Assembly: GCF_900111745.1 (NCBI RefSeq)
Contig: NZ_FOIJ01000005.1
Coordinates: 310,001 to 374,000 of the forward strand
Reading direction: 5' to 3'
DNA from: Stigmatella erecta
Lineage (GTDB): Bacteria; Myxococcota; Myxococcia; Myxococcales; Myxococcaceae
DNA: 64,000 nucleotides
Shown here: one piece after another, positions 1 to 8,500 of the stretch
Numbering within the stretch: the first letter of the stretch is position 1
Layout of the letters: the number at the start of each line of letters is the position of its first letter
Program-made: the position numbers and the translations under genes
Notes under the pieces: generated by a model
The model's input: only the letters and a program-made list of their open reading frames with translations
Told to the model about the DNA's origin: nothing
The model's database searches: none

Positions 1-746
1 ACGGCAACCTGCAGTTCGCGAGCATCGACGAGTACCGCTACCACGAGTCCCTGGTGCACCCGGCCCTGGTGCGCGCGGGCTCGGTGGAGCGGGTGCTCAT
101 CCTGGGGGGCGGGGACGGGCTGGCGGCCCGCGAGGTGCTGCGCTACCCGGAGGTGAAGTCCGTCACGCTGGTGGATCTGGATCCGGCCATCACCGGGCTG
201 GCCACGGGCTACGGGGAGCTGGCGGCGCTCAACGGCCACGCGCTCTCGCACCCGAAGGTGCGGGTCATCAACACGGACGCGATGAAGTTCCTGGCGGAAG
301 GCGAGGGGCTCTTCGACGCCGTCATCGTGGACTTCCCGGATCCGAACAACTTCTCGCTGGGCAAGCTGTACACCACGGGCTTCTACAAGCTCTTGAAGCG
401 CCGGCTCGCGCCGGAAGGCGTGGCCGTCATCCAGAGCACGAGCCCGCTGTTCGCGCGCCGCTCGTTCTGGTGCGTGAACGAGACGCTGAAGGCCGCGGGC
501 TTCTGGACGGAGCCGTACCACGCGCTGGTGCCCTCCTTTGGCGAGTGGGGCTATGTGCTGGTCTCCCACGGACCGGTGCCGCGCCGCCGCGCGCTGCCCG
601 GGGGGCTGTCCTTCCTCGATGACGCCACGTTGGCCTTGCTCACCCAGTTCTCCCCCGACATGGGCCCGCTGCCCGCGGAGGTGAACCGGCTGAACAACCA
701 GGTGCTGGTGCACTACTACGAGGAGGAGTGGAGCCGGTGGAACTGA
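1..746 (+). CDS. speE: Polyamine aminopropyltransferase (spermidine synthase), C-terminal part
   Basis: The gene is cut by the left edge; the open frame begins at base 3 and has no start in the window. It transfers an aminopropyl group from decarboxylated S-adenosylmethionine to a diamine. Visible family features are the substrate-pocket segment FASIDEYRYHESLVHPAL near the edge, the Rossmann SAM-binding loop LILGGGDGLAARE, the acidic VDLDP that follows, and the catalytic-region VDFPDPNNFSLGKLYT. Myxobacterial proteins of this type often carry an N-terminal multi-pass membrane domain, which would lie outside the window (inference). Its stop overlaps the ribosome-binding region of the next gene, so the two are probably co-translated. 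Confidence 0.9.
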   Translation, partial: GNLQFASIDEYRYHESLVHPALVRAGSVERVLILGGGDGLAAREVLRYPEVKSVTLVDLDPAITGLATGYGELAALNGHALSHPKVRVINTDAMKFLAEGEGLFDAVIVDFPDPNNFSLGKLYTTGFYKLLKRRLAPEGVAVIQSTSPLFARRSFWCVNETLKAAGFWTEPYHALVPSFGEWGYVLVSHGPVPRRRALPGGLSFLDDATLALLTQFSPDMGPLPAEVNRLNNQVLVHYYEEEWSRWN

Positions 747-2371
747 CGCGGCGGGAGCTGATTGCCGCATTCCTAGGGCAGGCGGTGGCGGCGGGCGCGT
801 GCCAGCGCTCGCGCCCCCGTGCCCCAGTGCCCGGCGCGCTGGTGGACCGGGCGATGGAGACGGGCCACCGCCTGAGGGGCGGGCCCTTGCCCCGCGCCGA
901 AGGGGCGGAGCCGGTCGAGGTGCTCATCGTCGGCGCGGGGGTGGCGGGCCTGTCCGCGGCCTGGCGGCTCGCGGCGGCGGGCGTGAAGGACGTGCGGGTG
1001 GTGGAGCTGGAGGACGAGGCCGGCGGCACCTCCCGCTCGGGGAGGAACGCGGTGTCCTCCTTCCCGTGGGGCGCCCATTACCTGCCCGCGCCGCTGACGG
1101 AGCAGGGGGCGGTGCTGCGGCTCCTGCGGGAGCTGGGCTTCGTGTCCGGGATGGACGCGGAGGGCTACCCGGTGTTCCCGGAGGAGCTGCTCATTCGCGA
1201 GCCGGACGAGCGGCTCTTCTACAAGGGCGCCTGGTACGAGGGGCTGTACCTGCGCGCGGGCGCGAGCGGGGCGGACGTGGCGGAGCTGGCCCGCTTCGAG
1301 GCCCGGATGAACGCGTTCGCCGCGGCGCGGGACGCGAAGGGGCGCAAGGCGTTCGCCGTGCCCTCGGCGCTCAGCAGCGATGACGTGGAGTGGACGGCGC
1401 TCGACGCGGTGACCATGGCCCAGTGGCTGGAGGCCGAGGGCTTCCGCTCGCCCCGGCTGAAGTGGCTGGTGGACTACGCGTGCCGGGACGACTACGGCGC
1501 CACGGCGGAGGGCGTGTCCGCCTGGGCGGGCATCTGGTACTTCGCCGCGCGCCAGGACGGGAAAGGCGAGCGCAGCGAGGGCTTCCTGAGCTGGCCCGAG
1601 GGCAATGGCCGGCTGGTGCGGCACCTGCTGGGGTCGCTGGACCCGCGGCAGGTGGAGCGCCAGGTGCTGGTGCACACGGTGGAGCCGGGCGCGGACGGCT
1701 GCCGGGTGGAGGCGCTGGAGGCGGGGACGGGCAAGCCCCGGGCATTCCAGGCGCGCCAGGTGGTGTTCGCCGGGCCGCGCTTCGTGGCGGCGCACGTGGT
1801 GGCGCCGTGGCGCCAGCGGCGCCCGGAGTGGATGGGGGCCTTCACCTACGGGCCGTGGGTGGTGGCCAACCTCACGCTGTCGAGCCCGCCCCAGTCACAC
1901 GGCTTTCCGCTGGCCTGGGACAACGTCTTCTACGAGAGCCGCAGCCTGGGCTACGTGGCGGCCACGCACCAGGTGCTGCGCCAGGACGACTCGGGGCCCA
2001 CGGTGCTCACCTGGTACCTGCCGATGGCGGGGCTGGACGTGAAGGCCGAGCGGGAGCGGGTGCTGGCGGCGAGCTATGCGGACTGGGAGGGGCTGGTGAT
2101 GGCGGACATGCTCCCGGCGCACCCGGGCATTGCCGCCCAGGCGCAGCGCCTGGAGGTGATGCGCTGGGGCCACGCGATGATCCGGCCCACCCCTGGCTTC
2201 ATGTGGGGCCCGGCGCGCTTCGCGGCGCAGGAGAGCCTGGGCCGGACGCTCCACTTCGCGCACACGGACCTGGGGGGCATGGCCCTGTTCGAGGAGGCGA
2301 ACTGGTTCGGGGTGAAGGCGGCGGAGCGCGTGCTCGCGGAGCTGGGACGCCCGCAGGCCAGCTGGTTGTAG
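737..2371 (+). CDS. FAD-dependent amine-oxidase-like oxidoreductase, exported lipoprotein candidate
   Basis: The N-terminus has a twin-arginine-like segment (LTRRELIAAFLG) followed by a lipobox-like AAGAC, so export and lipid anchoring are plausible. The FAD-binding dinucleotide fold is clear: VLIVGAGVAGLSAAWRLA, then an acidic VVELEDEAGGTSRSG, typical of the flavin amine oxidase/protoporphyrinogen oxidase superfamily. The substrate is unknown. The GTG at 737 is preferred because AGGAGG at 721-726 lies 10 bases upstream; an in-frame GTG at 728 is the alternative. The gene overlaps the end of the spermidine synthase gene, which suggests one operon and perhaps oxidation of a polyamine-like substrate, but that is only inference from position. 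Confidence 0.85.
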   Translation: MELTRRELIAAFLGQAVAAGACQRSRPRAPVPGALVDRAMETGHRLRGGPLPRAEGAEPVEVLIVGAGVAGLSAAWRLAAAGVKDVRVVELEDEAGGTSRSGRNAVSSFPWGAHYLPAPLTEQGAVLRLLRELGFVSGMDAEGYPVFPEELLIREPDERLFYKGAWYEGLYLRAGASGADVAELARFEARMNAFAAARDAKGRKAFAVPSALSSDDVEWTALDAVTMAQWLEAEGFRSPRLKWLVDYACRDDYGATAEGVSAWAGIWYFAARQDGKGERSEGFLSWPEGNGRLVRHLLGSLDPRQVERQVLVHTVEPGADGCRVEALEAGTGKPRAFQARQVVFAGPRFVAAHVVAPWRQRRPEWMGAFTYGPWVVANLTLSSPPQSHGFPLAWDNVFYESRSLGYVAATHQVLRQDDSGPTVLTWYLPMAGLDVKAERERVLAASYADWEGLVMADMLPAHPGIAAQAQRLEVMRWGHAMIRPTPGFMWGPARFAAQESLGRTLHFAHTDLGGMALFEEANWFGVKAAERVLAELGRPQASWL

Positions 2372-2374
2372 CCT

Positions 2375-2932
2375 CTACCCGCGCCCGGCCACGCGCCGCA
2401 GCCCGGCGTACAGCCGCGCCAGGTCCTCCAGCCGGTAGTGGGCGTTGAGCCCGCTCGGGTTGGGGAGCACCCAGAGCCGGGCCTCTCCCAGGGGCTCGGG
2501 CTGAAGCCCCAGGACCGCCTCGGGGCGGTTGAACGCGGCCCGGTAGGCGCTCACGCCCAGCACGGCGATGAAGCGGGGCCGGTAGCGCCGCACCTTGGCC
2601 ACGAGCTGGCGGCCACCCTGCACCAGCTCCTCGGCGGACAGCTCGGCGGCGGTGGCCGTCGCGCGGTCCACCACGTTGGTGATGCCGTAGCCGCGCCCCA
2701 CCAATTCGAGCTGCTCGGCGGGCTTCAACCGGCGCGGGGTGAAGCCCGCCGCGTGCAGGGTGGGCCAGAAGCGGTTGCCCGGACGGGCGAAGTGGTGGCC
2801 CACCACCACGGAGTACAGGCTGGGGTTGATGCCACAGAAGAGGACGCGCAGCCCGGGGGCGATGATATCCGGCATCGTCCGCCCCACGGCCGCGTCCAGC
2901 TCCGCCCGCGTGGGTCTTCGAGGAGGCGCCAT
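2375..2932 (-). CDS. mug: Mismatch-specific uracil/thymine DNA glycosylase (Mug family)
   Basis: A 185-aa protein of the Mug/TDG uracil-DNA glycosylase family, which removes uracil or thymine mispaired with guanine in base-excision repair. The active-site motif GINPSLYS (Asn as the general-base position) is followed by FARPGNRFWPTLHAAGF, and the second DNA-contact motif LPNPSGLNAH is near the C-terminus. The ATG at 2932 gives the usual family length; the open frame continues upstream to 3076 but that extension is low-complexity and lacks family sequence. The gene converges on the FAD oxidoreductase gene with only three bases between stops. Confidence 0.9.
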   Translation of the reverse strand: MAPPRRPTRAELDAAVGRTMPDIIAPGLRVLFCGINPSLYSVVVGHHFARPGNRFWPTLHAAGFTPRRLKPAEQLELVGRGYGITNVVDRATATAAELSAEELVQGGRQLVAKVRRYRPRFIAVLGVSAYRAAFNRPEAVLGLQPEPLGEARLWVLPNPSGLNAHYRLEDLARLYAGLRRVAGRG

Positions 2933-3074
2933 GGACGGGCAACCTAGTGGGTTGCCAGGCGGCCTGTCTACCCAGGCCGTCAAGGCGCTGCCATCACCGG
3001 CCACAGCGGAGGCGCTCTGGGAAGGCGAGGGGGCCTGCGTTGCGGCACCGCCGGAGGCTCTGTACCCTGCGGGC

Positions 3075-4064
3075 ATGAGCGAGGATGTCGCCGGCAGACC
3101 TCCTGAAGTACCGGCCCAGGGATCCGCAGTTCTCTCGGAGCTCGAGAGCCTCGGCTCACAGGCGGCTTACGAAGAATTTCTCGCCGCCGCCAGCGCCCTG
3201 GAGCCTCATCTCCTGGAGGAGTGCGGTGCGGACATCGTCCTCGCGTACCACAATGTGGTTCGAGGGGTCGAAGCGGTGCTGGGCAGAGGGGCCGTGCTCA
3301 TGGGCCGCCTGCCTGATGTGAATGCCGTGGATCTGTCGCGGATGCCGCTGCTGGTCCAGGGGCTGGCCTTCGCCGCCCTCCAGGTGGAACGGGAGCGCCA
3401 TGCGTCCCAGTTCGGGGCCCTGTTCGAGCAAGCGCAGCGCTGGCGCCGGAAGCTGCGCAAGGCCGCGGAAGCCCTGGCCGAAGCGGAACTCCTCACCGCT
3501 GCGGACATCGATGAAGTCCGCCTCTCCGCGCGGCGGGGCACCTTGGAGGACGGTCTGGCGCTGATCGCGCTGCTCCTGCGCAACGAGGAGAAGACCTCTG
3601 GCCGTTCACCCCTCACGGGCTCCGACGTGCGGGAGGCCGAGGGGGCCTTCGGCCAGCTGCGCATGCTCCTGGCGCCGCAGGGCGATGGCTCCGAGGGGAG
3701 CAGCACCGCCGCCTTGCGGAAGGCCATCGAGATGCGCGACCGGTTCTGGACGCTGTTGATTCAGCGGCATGACGTGCTCTGGCGGTGCGGTGCCTGGCTC
3801 TTTGGCCAGAACGTGGACGACACGGTCCTTCCGCTCCCCTCCCGGCATGCGGTCATTCCGAGGCCCCGGCTCGAGGCGCCTCGGCGCGGGGGACCGGGGG
3901 CGGTGGAGGCGCCGCGGCGAAACAGCGAGCCGTCTGTCCCCGCGCCTGCGCGGGCGGCCTCACCGGGACACGACAGCTCCCGGCACTTGCGCGACCTTCA
4001 GAACGAGATGGAGCGCAAGGTCCGGTTCTTCGTCCGGATGGGCGTCCTTCCCCACCACCGCTGA
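3075..4064 (+). CDS. Hypothetical alpha-helical protein, 329 aa
   Basis: I do not recognise this protein. The ATG at 3075 (MSEDVAGRPP) is chosen because the sequence before it is Pro/Ala-rich and overlaps the mug promoter region. It has no signal peptide or membrane segment. The body is rich in Glu, Ala, Leu and Arg and appears mostly helical, with a long charged helix around residues 110-190 and a second region ending in ALRKAIEMRDRFW and HDVLWRCGAWLFG. The last 60 residues are Pro/Arg-rich, then a basic helix at the C-terminus. It converges on the OmpA-family gene with six bases between. A cytoplasmic structural or regulatory role is possible but unsupported. Confidence 0.7.
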   Translation: MSEDVAGRPPEVPAQGSAVLSELESLGSQAAYEEFLAAASALEPHLLEECGADIVLAYHNVVRGVEAVLGRGAVLMGRLPDVNAVDLSRMPLLVQGLAFAALQVERERHASQFGALFEQAQRWRRKLRKAAEALAEAELLTAADIDEVRLSARRGTLEDGLALIALLLRNEEKTSGRSPLTGSDVREAEGAFGQLRMLLAPQGDGSEGSSTAALRKAIEMRDRFWTLLIQRHDVLWRCGAWLFGQNVDDTVLPLPSRHAVIPRPRLEAPRRGGPGAVEAPRRNSEPSVPAPARAASPGHDSSRHLRDLQNEMERKVRFFVRMGVLPHHR

Positions 4065-4070
4065 CGCGGT

Positions 4071-5549
4071 TCAGGGGCCCGGGACCCGGGTCGTCGCTTC
4101 CTCTTCGGTCTTCGTGATGACGAGCACCTCGGCCCGGCGGTTGAGCTGATGCTCCTGCTCGGTGGCGGGGCGGGCGCTGATGGGCCAGTCCGCGCCCAGC
4201 CCCCGGATGCGCACCCGCGTTCCCGGAATGCCCTGGTCGATCAGGTACCGCCGGACCGCCTGCGCGCGCTGCAGGGACATGAACATGTCCGAGGTCTCGG
4301 CCTTCTCCGTGTCCGCATGCCCTTCGACGATGATGAGCCCTTGTCCCGGGTGCTCGGACCACTGCAGGACGACCTGGTCCAGCAGGGGCACCACCCCCGT
4401 CAGGGAGGAGCTGCCCTGGGCGAAGCGGACTTCTCCGCGCAGCACGAGCCGCTCCTGGGGCGCCGGTTGGTACGGCCGCAGCGGCTCTTGCGCGGGCTCG
4501 GTCCCGGCGCTTCCATCCTGGGGCTCCCCCCGGGTGAGGGAGTTGAACTCCCAGGTGCTGACAGGACGCAGGGAGTTCTCCTCCGGGGGCGGCTTCGGCG
4601 TGGCCATGGAGAGCTGAAGCTCGTGGTCCTCGGCCTCGTCGATGAAGGAGATCGGGGGCGGGGGCTCGTGGCGGAAGGAAACGCCCGCGAGCAGGCGGAA
4701 CTGGGCGGCGCCGGGGGCTGCCCCCAGGCCCGGTCCGCCGAGCAAGAAGGCATCCAGACCGACCAGCAGGGGGAAGCGCAGGCCGCCCAGCACTTCCACG
4801 GAGGTCTGCCGCGCGACGATGGCCCTCAGACCGAACTCGCCCCGCGCGCCCTTGCCCGTGGTGGCCAGCGAGGCGCCCAGGTGGATCTCCGAGCGAGCGC
4901 CAGGCTTGGCGATTCCTTCCGCGGTGGTCAGAAGGATGGAGGGCCGGAACAGCACGCCCGCCTCGAAGGAGGGGTTCAACCCACGCACCACCGTCCCCAC
5001 CACCATGCGCGCGTGAAAGCGCGGCTTGTTATCACCCGCCAGGGCGGGCCCGGAGCCAAAGGGGAGCCCCACGCCCAGGTCCGCCGAGAGGTCCACCGGC
5101 TGCCGGTAGCGGCGAGACAGCAGCCCGAGCCGGGCTTGTAACACCGGGGTGCTCAGCCCCTGGGCAGTCAACCGTGCGAGTCCTATCTCGTTCGGATCAT
5201 CGCCTTGCTGCCAGAGCACGAAGGGCAGCTGGGCGCTCACCTCGAGCCAGGGCAGGAGGCCGTAACTGGCGGAGAGGAGGGCGGTGGCCCTGTCGCGTAC
5301 AACCTGGAGGGTTTGCTCGCCATCGTCCAGCTCCAGGGGCATGCGCTGGTAATGGCCCAGCAGGCTCACGTTCAACCCGCCTGGGACCATGAGCTCACCG
5401 TTGCCGATGAGCACCGTGCCGCGGCCTGTGTTCGTCTGGAGCCGTTCCAGGTTGAAACCAGGCAATTCCGCCTCGGCTTGCGCCGAAGCTTGCGTGCCCA
5501 CCAGCAGGGCTGCAGCCATTGCCCCCCTGAGAGATGACGGTATGCTCAT
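4071..5549 (-). CDS. OmpA-family outer membrane protein
   Basis: A 492-aa protein with a signal peptide ending near QASAQAEA. Residues of about 35-300 alternate polar and hydrophobic like an outer-membrane beta-barrel (NVSLLGHYQRMPLEL, LPWLEVSAQLPFVLW, LSADLGVGLPFGS). A Pro/Gln-rich linker leads to a C-terminal OmpA peptidoglycan-binding domain with VRFAQGSSSL, IIVEGHADTE, SLQRAQAVRRYLIDQGI and NRRAEVLVI. It probably ties the outer membrane to peptidoglycan. The gene is divergent from the giant ASH-repeat gene with only 42 bases between starts, so their transcription is likely linked. Because the TssL of the nearby T6SS lacks a peptidoglycan domain, a role as its cell-wall anchor is conceivable, but that is inference. 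Confidence 0.85.
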   Translation of the reverse strand: MSIPSSLRGAMAAALLVGTQASAQAEAELPGFNLERLQTNTGRGTVLIGNGELMVPGGLNVSLLGHYQRMPLELDDGEQTLQVVRDRATALLSASYGLLPWLEVSAQLPFVLWQQGDDPNEIGLARLTAQGLSTPVLQARLGLLSRRYRQPVDLSADLGVGLPFGSGPALAGDNKPRFHARMVVGTVVRGLNPSFEAGVLFRPSILLTTAEGIAKPGARSEIHLGASLATTGKGARGEFGLRAIVARQTSVEVLGGLRFPLLVGLDAFLLGGPGLGAAPGAAQFRLLAGVSFRHEPPPPISFIDEAEDHELQLSMATPKPPPEENSLRPVSTWEFNSLTRGEPQDGSAGTEPAQEPLRPYQPAPQERLVLRGEVRFAQGSSSLTGVVPLLDQVVLQWSEHPGQGLIIVEGHADTEKAETSDMFMSLQRAQAVRRYLIDQGIPGTRVRIRGLGADWPISARPATEQEHQLNRRAEVLVITKTEEEATTRVPGP

Positions 5550-5591
5550 GTCCAGTTTCGAGCTTACCGCTCTTTATGCAGGGAGAAGCAA

Positions 5592-8500
5592 GTGCTCCGA
5601 CTCAGCGTCCTGGCCGTGATGGGGTTGGGGTTACTGGCCTCTTGTGGTCCGGCCGAGCTGCCGTCATCCGGCGTGTCGCATGAGCAGGGCGTGGCCTTCT
5701 CCACGCTGTTCGCGGGCACGGATGGAGGGGATGCGGGCACGGATGGTGGGGACGCGGGACCGGAAGATGCGGGCCCTCCGGACGCGGGACCGGAAGATGC
5801 GGGCCCTCCGGACGCGGGACCGGAAGATGCGGGCCCAGGCGATGCGGGCCCAGGCGATGCGGGCCCTCCGGATGCAGGCCCTCCGGACGCCGGGAGTCCC
5901 GATGCAGGGCCCTGCGCTGATGGCAGTGCAGTCGATGGAGGAAATCCGCTTCGGTTCGAGCGGGCAACGCTGAACTTCGAGGATCTCCCTGTGGGGGATT
6001 ACAAGCCGCTGACCGTCCAGTTGCTCAATGACAGCTTGGTACCGATTGAGAGTGTTTTGAGCTTCAGTGGCGCTGTCGATGGGAACCCCTTCGTCACGGT
6101 TCCATCTGTCGATTCCCCGTTCATCGTCGATGGTCCGTCTTCCATCTCGGTGATCTTCAATCCCGAAGCGCGAGCGGCTTATGCGCGCACCCTGACGGTG
6201 ACCAGCACCAATGGGTGCTGGTCCGACACACTCGAACTCTTGGGAAGAGGGGTGGCGCCGGTGCTCACGCCCACCCCGTTGACCGTGAACCTGCCAGATA
6301 CACCCGTCAACACGCTGAGCCCGGTATCGGCTGTGACGGTGAAGAACGAGGGGTCCGCGGCGCTCACGGTCACCGATGTGAAGATGACGGGCTCGCACCA
6401 GACGCTCTTCCAGGTCACCCCGCAGAGCTTCACGGTGGAGGCGGGCAAGAGCAGAGACGTGAACGTGAGGTTCTCGCCTGGGGCCAATGAGGTGACCGCC
6501 ACCACCAAGCTCTCCTTCTTGAGCAACGACCCGCAGGGGGCGCAGCAGGAGATCACCCTCAGTGCCAGGGGCGTGAACCCCCAGCTGTCGGTCCTCCCCG
6601 GCAGTCTCCCCTTCGGCGAGCGGGTCCTTCATGACGCGGGCGTCCTGAGCCTGAGGGCCACCAAGAGCGGCCTGGGGACCCTCACCGTGACCGACGTCGC
6701 GATTGCCGGAACCGGAACGGATCAGTTCACCGTCAATCCCAAGGCCTTCTCCATCGGCGAGGGCAGTGACGCGGGCGTGAACCTCACCGTCACCTTCAAC
6801 CCCAGCGCGCCTGGAGACGCTGGAGTGACCCTGTCCTTCATCAGCAACCAGACCACGGGAACCCAGCCGGTGGTCCGTGCCACGGGCCGGGGGATCTCCC
6901 CAGAGCTTCAGCTGTCCGCTACGTCGATTCCCTTTCCGGATCAGCAAATCAACACGGCCCTGGTGAGGTCTCTGACGGTCACCAACCATGGCACGGGAAC
7001 CCTGGTTTTCGATGCCGGGTTCAAGAGCAACCCGTCGGGGTTTTTCCAGCTCCCGGAGACACGCCTGCTGGTTCCCGAGAACGATTCCAGGACGCTGACG
7101 GTGACCTTCCAGCCCACGGCCCAGGGCTCCTTCCTGGCCGAGTTGACCTACTCGACCAACGAGGTGGGCAGCCCCACCGGCACGATTTCGCTCAGCGGCC
7201 GGGGCGTCAATCCCGTCCTCTCGTTCAACCCCAGCGACGCGGGGTTCCCCGAGCAGCTGGTGGGCTCCGATGGCGGCACGTTGACGATCATGGCCACCAA
7301 CAGCGGCTCGGGCACCGTCAAGGTCTCGAAAGTGGTGATGACGGGCGATGCGGAGCACTTCAAGGTGTCTCCGGCCACCTTCGATGTGCCATCGGGAGCC
7401 GATGCTGGCACGCCCCTCACCGTGCAGTTCGCGCCCAAGTTCAAGGTGGATGCCGGGGTCGTCCTGACCTTCGAGAGCAACCAGGCGGCGGGGCCGATGG
7501 CCGCGGTCAGCCTCCACGGCCGGGGCGTGGAGCCCCGGTATTCCGTGCTCTCGCTCCTGGACTTCGAGGAGCGGCTGGTGAACGCGCTGGCGCAAAAGAC
7601 GCTGCGCTTCGAGAACACGGGCACCGGCGTCCTGACCATCACCAACCTCGCCATCCAGGGCGCCGACCAGGCCTATTTCGACATCTCCGAGCACTCCCTC
7701 TCGATTCCAGAGAACTCCTTCAAGGAACTGAACGTGACGTTCCGCCCGGATGTGGCGCGCCTGTTCGATGCGCAGCTGGCCTTTACCAGCAATCAGCCGA
7801 ACCGGACGTCTGGGACCGTCACGCTCCGGGGCAAGGGCGTCTCGCTGGGCTACACCCTGTCGGCGTCCTCGCTGGATTTCGGATTCGTCGGGCTGGGAAC
7901 CACCAGCACGCAACCCCTCGAAGGGGGATTGGTGGTCACCAACACGGGCACGGGCTCCATCACCCTCAACCTTCAAGTCGAGGGCGGAGGCTTGGCCTTC
8001 GGGGCGGATACGGCTTCCGTCAACGTGCTGCCAGGGCAGCCCAAGACCCTCCGGGTGACGTTCGCTCCCTCCACGGAGGGCGCGGTTCAAGCCAACCTGA
8101 AGGTGACCAGCAACATCCAGGGCAGGCTGGATACCGTCGTGCTGAAGGGAACGGGCGCCCTGCCGAATTTCCAGGTGGAGCCCGCCTCCTTGGAGTTTGG
8201 GCCCATGTATCCCACGGGCGCGGCCATCCTGCCGGTGACCATCCGGAACCTGGGGAACGTCCCACTCCGGCTGGCCTCCACTGGGGTGACCATTACCTCC
8301 AGCTCCGGAGGTTTCACCCACACGGCGAGCCTGCCCCGGGAGATCCCCGTGGGCGCCTCGGGGGTGTACACCTTCAATGTCCGGTTCTCGCCGGGGGCTC
8401 AGGACGCCGTCAGCTCCTATTCCGGTTCGCTGAAGGTCGAAGTGACTCCGGCGACCGGACAAGGAACGGGAACGTCCGATTTCAAGACGGTGCCCATGTC

